This document shows, in pieces, positions 44,156 through 51,891 of a DNA stretch of 64,000 bases. The translations under genes were made by a program, and so were the position numbers. Origin of the DNA: Glycomyces paridis (GTDB taxonomy: Bacteria; Actinomycetota; Actinomycetes; Mycobacteriales; Micromonosporaceae). The first letter of the stretch is position 1, and every line of letters begins with the position of its first letter. The notes under the pieces were generated by a model. That model had not been told where the DNA came from. It made no database searches and saw only the letters and a list, made by a program, of their open reading frames with translations. The stretch covers positions 1 through 64,000 of the forward strand of contig NZ_STGX01000007.1 in NCBI RefSeq assembly GCF_004912155.1, read 5' to 3'.

Positions 44156-45835
44156 TCAGCGGCCTCGGCCGCGGGCGGGGCCGCCCTCGGGGGGTCCCCA
44201 GTAGCCTTCGTCGGCGTCGCGGGACCGGTCGTTGCCGTAGACCGAGCCCTGGGCCGCTCCCCCGCCGCCGTACACCGATCCCCCCGCGGGGGCCGCGGGC
44301 TGGGCGGGCCTGGCGCCGTAGACGTTCCCCGAAGGCTCGGGGCGCGCGGCGAAGGACTGGCCGGGGCCGGCGTTGTCGTAGACGGAGCCGTGGCCGCCGC
44401 CTTCGAACGCGCCGTACTGCGGTTCCTCGCGAGCGGCGCCGTACACCGGGCCGGGCTGGTGCGGGGCAGGACGGGGCGCGCCCCCGTAGACGTTCCCCGC
44501 GGGCTCCGGGCGGGGCGAGCCGTACACGCCGCCCTCGCCTCCGGAAGAGCGCGAACCGCCGCCGTAGACGTTCCCCGAGGGTTCGGAGCGCGGCGCGCCG
44601 TAGACCCCGCCGCGGGCCACCTGGCCGAGGTCGGCGTCGGGCTGGCCGGCGTCGAGGCCGAGGTCCACGGGGTCGTCGTAGGCCTCCTCCTTGCCGAAGA
44701 CCGACTCCTCCGCAGCGAAGCCCGCCTCGGCGTCGTCGTCCTCGCCGCCCGCGGCCTTCTTGTACTTGCGGATCACGACGATGCCGATGACCATCACCAG
44801 GAGGCCGAGGATCGCGATGGCCGCCAGGATCTTCACGATGGTGTCGAAGCCGAGGTCGAGGATGCGGTCGAGCAGGCTCGGCCCCTCCTTCTCGGCGGCG
44901 GCCTCCTTCTCGTCCTCCGAGGCGGCGGGCTCCTCGGCCGCCGCTGCCGCCGGGGTGTAGCCGGTGATCGCGGCCGGAGCGGCGTCGTCGCCGGTCTGTG
45001 CGACGGTGACGAAGTTCCCCTCGGCGTCGTAGGCGATGTCGCCGCCGCCGTCGTCGAGCGGGGTCTCGCGGGGGGCGCCGTCGGTCATCGAGGCGATGAC
45101 GTCGCCGTCGGCGACGTCCCATTCGAAGGCGGTCTCGTCGGTGCGCAGGGCGACCTTGCTCGCGTCGGCGTTGAGGGCCGCGCCGGTGACCGCTCCCGCG
45201 CCCTCGGGCAGCGCGACGGTGCCCGCGAGTTCGAGCGGGGTGTCGTACTCCTCGCCGAGCCCGTTCGAGGAGTACAGGGGCGCCTCGCCGGAGACGGAGG
45301 GGATGAACACCGGCGTGCGGTCCGGCAGCAGGAAGAACGCCTCGGCGTGCTTCGGGCCGTCGGGGTAGACGTACCGGGTCATGTCGAAGTTACCGGCGTC
45401 CGAAGTGGACACCTGGGTCATCGAGATGTCCGAGCGCTCGCCGTTCGGGTCGCCGATGTCGGCGATCCACAGGAAGCCCTTCTCGGCCTCCAGGGACATG
45501 TCCTGCGGGTCGCGCGGCTGCCACTCGACGGCGAGGCTGCCCGCCTCGGTGTCGTGCACCGTGCAGTCGGCGCCGACCTGGCGGATCGTCATCATGCCGT
45601 CGGTCTGGCCGTTGCCGTCGGGGAGCACCCACCAGCCCTCGCCGTCCGCGGTCGGCACGATCGCCGTCGCGTCGGCGACGCGCGAGTCGTGGACGGGGCA
45701 TAGCACCTCTCCGCCGCCCGACTCGTCGTCCTGGGCGTAAACGGGGGGCGCGGCCGTGACCAGGATTGCGGCACCAGCCGCCCCGGCGACGAGCCGCGCA
45801 GGCAGGGCCACTCGGCCCACACGGCGCTCTCGCAT
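44156..45835 (-). CDS. Secreted-domain membrane protein with VYG repeats in the cytoplasmic tail
   Basis: 559 residues. Signal peptide or N-terminal anchor (ALPARLVAGAAGAAILVTAAPPVYAQ), an extracytoplasmic domain of about 280 residues with propeller-like strands (GWWVLPDGNGQTDG, FLWIADIGDPNGERS), one membrane helix near residue 352-374 (VKILAAIAILGLLVMVIGIVVI), then a tail of some 180 residues with about ten VYG motifs separated by Gly/Pro/Arg-rich spacers. It occupies the place of Rv2721c, next to lexA in M. tuberculosis as remembered. Function unknown. A membrane sensor with a low-complexity cytoplasmic scaffold is inference. Confidence 0.72.
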   Translation of the reverse strand: MRERRVGRVALPARLVAGAAGAAILVTAAPPVYAQDDESGGGEVLCPVHDSRVADATAIVPTADGEGWWVLPDGNGQTDGMMTIRQVGADCTVHDTEAGSLAVEWQPRDPQDMSLEAEKGFLWIADIGDPNGERSDISMTQVSTSDAGNFDMTRYVYPDGPKHAEAFFLLPDRTPVFIPSVSGEAPLYSSNGLGEEYDTPLELAGTVALPEGAGAVTGAALNADASKVALRTDETAFEWDVADGDVIASMTDGAPRETPLDDGGGDIAYDAEGNFVTVAQTGDDAAPAAITGYTPAAAAAEEPAASEDEKEAAAEKEGPSLLDRILDLGFDTIVKILAAIAILGLLVMVIGIVVIRKYKKAAGGEDDDAEAGFAAEESVFGKEEAYDDPVDLGLDAGQPDADLGQVARGGVYGAPRSEPSGNVYGGGSRSSGGEGGVYGSPRPEPAGNVYGGAPRPAPHQPGPVYGAAREEPQYGAFEGGGHGSVYDNAGPGQSFAARPEPSGNVYGARPAQPAAPAGGSVYGGGGAAQGSVYGNDRSRDADEGYWGPPEGGPARGRGR

Positions 45836-45906
45836 CACGCAAGTGTTCCAGAACACGCCCGGTCAGCGGCGGGGCCCCCATGAGACATGTTCGGGACCAC
45901 GGCGTT

Positions 45907-47322
45907 TCAATCCGTTTCCAGGACGAACGCTCGCAATTCACCGGCCAGCGAGTCGTCCACGCGGGCCGTGATGACCGTGCCGTCGCCGCGGTGCTCCGTC
46001 GAGAGCACCTCGCCACGAGATCGCATGCGCGACACCAGGTCTCCGCGAACGTACGGGATGCAGACCGTCAGCGTCGTGTCCGGCTGCGGCAGCGCGCCCT
46101 CGATCGCGGCCCGGAGCTTGTCGATGCCCTCGCCCGAATGCGCGGACACGAACACCGCGTCCGGCCAGTCCGAGCGCAGCTGGAGCAGCCCGTCCGGGTC
46201 GACCAGGTCGAGCTTGTTGACCACCACCAGCTCGGGGATGTCCTCCGCGCCGACCTCGGCGAGCACCTCGCGCACCGCCTCGGCCTGGCCGAGCGGGTCG
46301 GCGTGCGAGCCGTCGATCACGTGGACGATGAGATCGGCCTCGGCGACCTCCTCCAGCGTCGACCGGAACGCCTCCACGAGCTGGTGCGGCAGGTGCCGGA
46401 CGAACCCGACCGTGTCGGTCACCGTGTACTCCCGGCCCTCCGCGGTGCGGGAGCGCCGCGTCGAGGTGTCGAGGGTCGCGAACAGGGCGTCCTGCACGAG
46501 GATGCCCGCGCCGGTGAGGGCGTTGAGCAGGCTCGACTTGCCCGCGTTCGTGTACCCGGCGATCGCCACGCCCGGCACCCGGTTGCGCGAGCGCGAGTCG
46601 CGCTTCGTCTCGCGGGTGACCGTGAGCTTCGCGAGCTCCCGGCGGAGCTTCGCGACCTTCGCCCGGATGCGGCGCCGGTCGGTCTCCAGCTTCGTCTCGC
46701 CGGGACCGCGCAGGCCCACGCCGCCGTTCGAGCCGCCCTGGCGGCTCATGGCGTCGCCCCAGCCGCGCAGGCGCGGCAGCAGGTACTGGAGCTGCGCCAA
46801 CTCGACCTGGGCCTTGCCCTCGGCGCTCTTGGCGTGCTGGGCGAAGATGTCGAGGATCAGCGCCGTCCGGTCGATCACCTTGACGTTGATCGCCTTCTCC
46901 AACGCGATCAGCTGGCCCGGGGAGAGCTCGCCGTCGGCGATGACCGTGTCGGCCCCGAGGGCCTCGACGGTGTCCTTGACCTCCTGGACCTTGCCGGAAC
47001 CGATGAAGGTCCCCGCGTCGGGCTTGGAGCGGCGCTGGATCAGGCCGTCGACGACCTCGGAACCGGCCGTCTCGGCCAGCTGGGCGAGCTCGTCCAGGGA
47101 GTTCTCGGCGTCCTCGATCGTGCCCTCGGTCCACACGCCGACCAGGACGACGCGCTCCAGGCGCAGTCGCCGGTACTCGGCGTCGTTGACGTCTTCGAGT
47201 TCGGTGGAGGCGACGCCGGCCACGCGCCGCAGCGCCTGTCGGGCCTCCAGGTCCAGGTCCCCCGTCGAGGGGGCCGCGGTGGTCGGGAAGTCTTCGTGCA
47301 AGTTCATGTCCTCTTCGCGCAT
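45907..47322 (-). CDS. hflX: GTPase HflX
   Basis: Ribosome-associated GTPase that splits stalled or hibernating ribosomes. Up to 471 residues: N-terminal HflX domain with VVLVGVW and SGKVQEVKDTVEALGADTVIADGEL, a helical linker (QLQYLLPRLRGWG, GPGETKLETDRR), then the GTPase domain with GYTNAGKSSLLNAL (G1), DTVGFVRHLP (G3) and NKLD (G4). ATG 47307 is equally possible, but its AGAGGA is only 1 nt from it, so 47322 is listed. It faces the VYG protein gene and is divergent from the malic enzyme gene. Confidence 0.93.
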   Translation of the reverse strand: MREEDMNLHEDFPTTAAPSTGDLDLEARQALRRVAGVASTELEDVNDAEYRRLRLERVVLVGVWTEGTIEDAENSLDELAQLAETAGSEVVDGLIQRRSKPDAGTFIGSGKVQEVKDTVEALGADTVIADGELSPGQLIALEKAINVKVIDRTALILDIFAQHAKSAEGKAQVELAQLQYLLPRLRGWGDAMSRQGGSNGGVGLRGPGETKLETDRRRIRAKVAKLRRELAKLTVTRETKRDSRSRNRVPGVAIAGYTNAGKSSLLNALTGAGILVQDALFATLDTSTRRSRTAEGREYTVTDTVGFVRHLPHQLVEAFRSTLEEVAEADLIVHVIDGSHADPLGQAEAVREVLAEVGAEDIPELVVVNKLDLVDPDGLLQLRSDWPDAVFVSAHSGEGIDKLRAAIEGALPQPDTTLTVCIPYVRGDLVSRMRSRGEVLSTEHRGDGTVITARVDDSLAGELRAFVLETD

Positions 47323-47528
47323 CACCACAAGCTTGACACGCGGTGGTGACAACGGCGAACGAATATGGCGCCCGCCCCGCCCGGGCGGCAGTGGCGGAGC
47401 CGATTCCCACCACCCGGGATGGTCGGGGGCGGGTGGCGCGGTGGCATCATTCAAGGCATCCGGCTTGGCGCGTTTTCCGAGCGTCGCCGAGGCGGTGTCC
47501 ACGACGAAGTGCACACCTAAGGAGCGGC

Positions 47529-48917
47529 ATGACTACAGCCCGTCTTCCCAGCGCCGGGTTCTCGATCACCGTGCGACTGGCCCTCTCGGCCGACCCGGGG
47601 GCGGCGGGACGGCTCGCCACGGTGGTCGGTCAGGCCGGGGCCATCGTCACCGCGCTCGACGTGGTCGGCTCCGACAACCGCCGCATGACCGTCGACCTCA
47701 CCTGCGACACCTCCGACGCCGCGCACGCCGAGCAGGTCACGCACATCCTCGAGGCGATGCCCGACTTCGACGTCAAGAAGGTCTCCGACCGGACCTTCCT
47801 CATGCACCTGGGCGGCAAGATCGAGGTCAGCCCCAAGGTGCCGCTGCGCAACCGCGACGACCTGTCGATGGCGTACACGCCCGGCGTGGCTCGGGTGTGC
47901 ATGGCGATCGCCGAGAACCCCGACGACGCGCGGCGCCTTACGATCAAGCGCAACACCGTCGCGGTCGTCACCGACGGCTCGGCCGTGCTCGGCCTGGGCA
48001 ACATCGGGCCCGCCGCCGCGATGCCGGTCATGGAGGGCAAGGCGGCCCTGTTCAAGAAGTTCGGCGACGTCGACGCGTGGCCGGTGTGCCTGGACACGCA
48101 GGACACCGACGAGATCGTCAACATCGTGGCCGCGCTCGCCCCCACGTACGGCGGCATCAACCTGGAGGACATCGCCGCGCCGCGCTGCTTCGAGATCGAG
48201 GCGCGGCTGCGCGAGCGGCTCGACATCCCCGTGTTCCACGACGACCAGCACGGCACCGCGATCGTGGTGCTCGCGGCGCTCACCAACGCCCTGCGCGTGG
48301 TCGGCAAGGAGTTCGCCGACGTGCGCGCGACCGTGGTCGGCTGCGGCGCCGCCGGGACGGCGATCATGCGGCTGCTGGAGAAGGCCGGGATCGGCGACAT
48401 CATCCCCGTGGACCGCGACGGGGCGCTGCATTCGGCGATGGAGTGCGAGAACGAGACGTGGCGGTGGCTCGGGAGCCACTTCAACAAGGAGGACTACTCC
48501 GGGGACCTCTCCGGGGCGGTCGAGGGCTCGGACGTGTTCATCGGCGTGAGCGCGCCGAACATCCTCAAGGGCTCCGACGTGGCGAAGATGGCGAAGGACC
48601 CGATCGTGTTCGCGCTGGCGAACCCGGACCCGGAGATCAGCCCGACCGAGGCGGCGCGGTACGCGGCGATCGTGGCGACCGGGCGGTCGGACCAGCCGAA
48701 CCAGATCAACAACGTGCTCGCCTTCCCGGGCGTGTTCCGAGGGCTCCTCGACGCGCAGGCGCGGGACTGGAACGACGACGCGGCGGTCGCGGCGGCGATG
48801 GCGATCGCCGACTGCGTCGGCTCCGAGAAGGTGAACGCGACCTACATCGTGCCGAGCGTCTTCGACCCGAACGTGGCTCCGGCGGTCGCGGCGGCGGTCA
48901 AGCGCGTCATGCGGTAG
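47529..48917 (+). CDS. NAD-dependent malic enzyme with ACT domain
   Basis: 462 residues; oxidatively decarboxylates malate to pyruvate. An N-terminal ACT domain (about residues 10-85, [27 protein letters not shown]) suggests amino acid or other allosteric control. The malic domain shows [52 protein letters not shown] and the Rossmann motif [14 protein letters not shown]. The Asp after the second Rossmann strand (IPVDRDG) favours NAD. ATG 47529 has AAGGAG upstream. Single gene, with a hairpin at 48987-49013 as its likely terminator. Confidence 0.93.
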   Translation: MTTARLPSAGFSITVRLALSADPGAAGRLATVVGQAGAIVTALDVVGSDNRRMTVDLTCDTSDAAHAEQVTHILEAMPDFDVKKVSDRTFLMHLGGKIEVSPKVPLRNRDDLSMAYTPGVARVCMAIAENPDDARRLTIKRNTVAVVTDGSAVLGLGNIGPAAAMPVMEGKAALFKKFGDVDAWPVCLDTQDTDEIVNIVAALAPTYGGINLEDIAAPRCFEIEARLRERLDIPVFHDDQHGTAIVVLAALTNALRVVGKEFADVRATVVGCGAAGTAIMRLLEKAGIGDIIPVDRDGALHSAMECENETWRWLGSHFNKEDYSGDLSGAVEGSDVFIGVSAPNILKGSDVAKMAKDPIVFALANPDPEISPTEAARYAAIVATGRSDQPNQINNVLAFPGVFRGLLDAQARDWNDDAAVAAAMAIADCVGSEKVNATYIVPSVFDPNVAPAVAAAVKRVMR

Positions 48918-48986
48918 CGACGTGCTGCGGTAAGCGATGCGTCTTGGTACGTGACTCGACTCGTCAAGCGACGTGACACGGTTCAT

Positions 48987-49013
48987 GCCCCGGAGGCCGG
49001 CGGTCTCCGGGGC
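48987..49013 (+). terminator. Terminator after the malic enzyme gene
   Basis: Stem of 9 bp (GCCCCGGAG and CTCCGGGGC) with a 9-nt loop, 70 bp downstream of the stop and followed by GTTCTGT. The rest of 48918-49194 has no gene; a short direct repeat (TTCAGGCGGCCTTC, 49115-49142) is visible. Confidence 0.6.
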
Positions 49014-49194
49014 GTTCTGTCGTACCCGTCGGCGAAGGTTGGGCCACGTTCCCCGGGTGGGTGGGGGTTGGGGACGGCCTTATCCACCTTCAGCACTGTG
49101 TGCGCGTTCCGTGTTCAGGCGGCCTTCTTCAGGCGGCCTTCGAACTACGGCGTTCCTTGGGCGGAAATCCTCGATGGGCGCTCGCGTCGACCGC

Positions 49195-49986
49195 TCAGAA
49201 TCGGAAGGTGCCCTCGGCGACGATCACGGCCGGGCCCGCCAGGTAGACCGTCTCGTCGGTCACCGTCACCGTGAGGGTGCCGCCGGGGAGGTCGACGCGG
49301 CAGGTGCCGGTGTCCTGGCCCGCGTGGCGCAGGGCGACGGCCGCGACGGCGCACGCGCCGGTGCCGCAGGAGGCCGTCTCGCCGACGCCGCGTTCGTGGA
49401 CGCGCATCCGCACATGCGGCGCGGCGCCAACCGAGAACTCCACGTTCACGCCGTCGGGGAACACGGCCTCGTCGTAGCGCGGCTGGTGGAACAGCTCCAG
49501 GGCCTCCAGTTCGGCCTCGTCGCCCAGGTGGCACACCAGGTGCGGGTTCCCCATCGAAACGGCCTGTCCGGGCCACGTGAAGCCCTCAACGGACGCCTGC
49601 GAGGGCGGCCCGAACACCGCCGGGCCCATGTCGACCCGCAGGCCGTCGTCCTCGACCACGACGTTCTTGACTCCGGCGCGCGTGGCGACGGCGACCTCCG
49701 GGCCGGTCGCCAGGCCGCGCTCCAGGAGGTAGCGCACGAAGACGCGCACGCCGTTGCCGCACATCTCCGCGATCGAGCCGTCGGCGTTGCGGTAGTCCAT
49801 GAACCACTCCGCGGCCGGGTCGTCGGAGGGCGCGACGCGCAGCAGCCCGTCGCCGCCGATGCCGAACCGGCGGTCGCACAGCGCCGCCACCTGGGCGTCC
49901 TTCAGCGGGAGGGCGTCCTCCAGGTCGGGCACGATGACGAAGTCGTTGCCGGTGCCGTGGCCCTTGGCGAAGTCGATGGTGGTCAC
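49195..49986 (-). CDS. dapF: Diaminopimelate epimerase
   Basis: Converts LL- to meso-diaminopimelate for lysine and peptidoglycan. 263 residues, beginning VTTIDFAKGHGTGNDFV. The two catalytic cysteines are in AEMCGNGVR and TASCGTGACA; RRFGIGGDGLL and GNPHLV are further family motifs. GTG 49986 fits the family; GTG 50004 would add six residues. Divergent from the CobT-like gene with only 41 bp between starts. Confidence 0.95.
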   Translation of the reverse strand: MTTIDFAKGHGTGNDFVIVPDLEDALPLKDAQVAALCDRRFGIGGDGLLRVAPSDDPAAEWFMDYRNADGSIAEMCGNGVRVFVRYLLERGLATGPEVAVATRAGVKNVVVEDDGLRVDMGPAVFGPPSQASVEGFTWPGQAVSMGNPHLVCHLGDEAELEALELFHQPRYDEAVFPDGVNVEFSVGAAPHVRMRVHERGVGETASCGTGACAVAAVALRHAGQDTGTCRVDLPGGTLTVTVTDETVYLAGPAVIVAEGTFRF

Positions 49987-50027
49987 GTGGCAATTGTGCC
50001 CCACCGCTCCCGCGCTAGCCTTGTGCC

Positions 50028-51179
50028 GTGACTCAGACGACCGACGCCGGGCCTATCGCCGACCTGAAAGCGAAGTTCCCCAACGGGGTGTGGACCACCC
50101 GCGCGAACGCGCGGCTCCAGGACGCCCTCATCGAGGGCGCCGGACTCGGAGGCCTCCAAGCCGCCGTCGGGTGGGCCGCCCGGATGCAGGCCACCGAGGC
50201 GCCCGCGCCGTTCGCGTCCCCGCGGATGCTCCTGTTCGCCGGGGAGTACCCCGAGGGCTGGGACACCGGCGACTATGCGCCCGTCGAGGAGCAGGCCGCG
50301 GCCCTGGAGAAGGGCGAGGGGGCGCTGGCCGAGCAGGCCGCGCGCTCCGGACTCCCGGTCACCGTGGTCCGCACCGGCGCCAGCGCCGGCGCCGAGGGCC
50401 CGCTCCTGGACGACACGGAGACGGAGGCGGCGCTGCGACTGGGTCGCGAGACGGCCGACCGCGCGATCGACGAGGGCGCCGACCTGCTGCTCATCTCGGG
50501 CCTGGGCGCGGGCGCCTCGACCGCTTCGGTCGGCGTCTGCTCGTTCATCGCCAAGGAGGACATCACGTCCTACCTGCCGCAGCTGCACGCCCCGGGCGGG
50601 GCGGTCTTCGACGCCGCGTGGATGGGCCGCATCTCGGCGCTGCGCGACCATGTCGCGTTCAACCGCGGTTTCAAGCGCGGTCCTGAGGCGATCGTGTCGC
50701 GTCTCGGCGGCGCCGCGATCGGTGCGATGGCCGCGGCGATCTTCACGGCCGCGACTCGTTCCACCGCGATGCTCATCGACGGTCCGGCTTCGATGGCCGC
50801 CATGATGATCGCGCGCGACTTCGGTCTGGCCGCGCCGAAGTGGTGCTATGCGCCGAACCGTTCGGCGCACCCGGTCGTCACGAAGCTCGCGAAGCAGGGC
50901 AGCCTCGCCGACGACCTGGGTTTCGGTCTCGATCTGCCGGACGCGGTCGCGCTCCCGATCGGCTGGGACCTCGTCCAGCAGGCCCTCCGGGTCTCGCAGG
51001 CGCTGCCGATGCCGGTCAAGGACGATCCCGAGCCCGCCGCGCCCGAGACTGAGGCGCCTACGGCGAAGCCTGAAGCGGCCGTGGAGGAAGCGGCTCCGGT
51101 CGAGGGGTCTTCGTCGGCCGAGGCCGACGATGCGGGCGTCGAATCGGTTGCGGCCGAGGAGAAGCCGGCCGAGGACTGA
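50028..51179 (+). CDS. CobT-like nicotinate-nucleotide:dimethylbenzimidazole phosphoribosyltransferase family protein
   Basis: 383 residues. The middle (about 110-320) resembles CobT: LLISGLGAGASTASVGVCSF, AFNRGFKRGPEAIVSRLGGAAIGAMAAAIF and RSTAMLIDGPASMAAMMIARDF. CobT makes alpha-ribazole phosphate for the lower loop of cobalamin, needed by the B12-dependent NrdJ. However, the GEMGIGNTT-type motif of true CobT is replaced here (SGLGAGASTA), so this may be a divergent paralogue with another substrate. The C-terminal 55 residues are an acidic, Ala/Glu-rich tail. GTG 50028 start. Confidence 0.7.
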   Translation: MTQTTDAGPIADLKAKFPNGVWTTRANARLQDALIEGAGLGGLQAAVGWAARMQATEAPAPFASPRMLLFAGEYPEGWDTGDYAPVEEQAAALEKGEGALAEQAARSGLPVTVVRTGASAGAEGPLLDDTETEAALRLGRETADRAIDEGADLLLISGLGAGASTASVGVCSFIAKEDITSYLPQLHAPGGAVFDAAWMGRISALRDHVAFNRGFKRGPEAIVSRLGGAAIGAMAAAIFTAATRSTAMLIDGPASMAAMMIARDFGLAAPKWCYAPNRSAHPVVTKLAKQGSLADDLGFGLDLPDAVALPIGWDLVQQALRVSQALPMPVKDDPEPAAPETEAPTAKPEAAVEEAAPVEGSSSAEADDAGVESVAAEEKPAED

Positions 51180-51243
51180 TGGTGGTCCGTCGTCGCGGCG
51201 ACGGACCGGCGGAGGCGTCTCGGTGCCGGGAAGGCGTCCGGTC

Positions 51244-51819
51244 TCAGCCGGTGACGCCCGCCCACAGGACGACCGCCATCGCTACGACCACGTTGAGCGT
51301 GACGGCGGTCCAGCCCAGCGCGTAGATCCACCGTTCCCTCCTGAACATGAGGATCGCCAGCACGAGGGGCGTGCACAGCACGAGCGCGAGCCTGCCGAAG
51401 CCGTGCACCACGAGGATGATCCGCGGTTCCATGAGGCTCGGTGCGATCTCGGCGAGGACGGCGTCGACCCAGAGGAAGCCCGTGGCGTCGTGGAGGAGCC
51501 ACGGTCCCGGCAGCAGCAGCACGCCGGCCACCACGGCCCAGGCCGCCCGGTCCCGACGGCCCGCCGGGGTCAGGAACGTCCAGGCGCCCAGTGCGAGCAG
51601 CGGCCCGCCGATGGCGGCCGTCCAGTAGACGGCCATGAAGAACTCCGAGTAGCGGGCCTTTTCGAAGGGGCATCCGCTCGGGATCGCGTCGGGGTACGCG
51701 CATTGCAGCGGGTCGGAGGACGAAAGCCACGCGAGCGCGACGATCCATGCGATCAGGGCGAAAGCGACGGAGGATCCGAGGGCGAGGGTCCATTGAGTTG
51801 TATGAGAGGTCTTGGGCAC
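51244..51819 (-). CDS. Integral membrane protein of unknown function
   Basis: 191 residues with about five predicted membrane helices (LALGSSVAFALIAWIVALAWL, FFMAVYWTAAIGGPLLALG, AWAVVAGVLLLPGPWLL, LVLCTPLVLAILMF, LGWTAVTLNVVVAMAVVLWAG). The second loop carries two Cys (PLQCAYPDAIPSGCPF), possibly a disulfide on the outside. No family recognised and no clear functional neighbour. Confidence 0.6.
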   Translation of the reverse strand: MPKTSHTTQWTLALGSSVAFALIAWIVALAWLSSSDPLQCAYPDAIPSGCPFEKARYSEFFMAVYWTAAIGGPLLALGAWTFLTPAGRRDRAAWAVVAGVLLLPGPWLLHDATGFLWVDAVLAEIAPSLMEPRIILVVHGFGRLALVLCTPLVLAILMFRRERWIYALGWTAVTLNVVVAMAVVLWAGVTG

Positions 51820-51857
51820 TCGCTCACATTAACGCAGGGCGCGAGGGCGGTGGCGGT

Positions 51858-51886
51858 GCGGGAGCACGCCTGGAGCGTGCTCCCGC
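51858..51886 (-). terminator. Terminator after the beta-mannosidase operon
   Basis: Perfect 12-bp stem (51858-51869 and 51875-51886) with a 5-nt loop, 5 bp beyond the stop of the GH2 gene on the reverse strand. Confidence 0.82.
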
Positions 51887-51891
51887 CGGTG

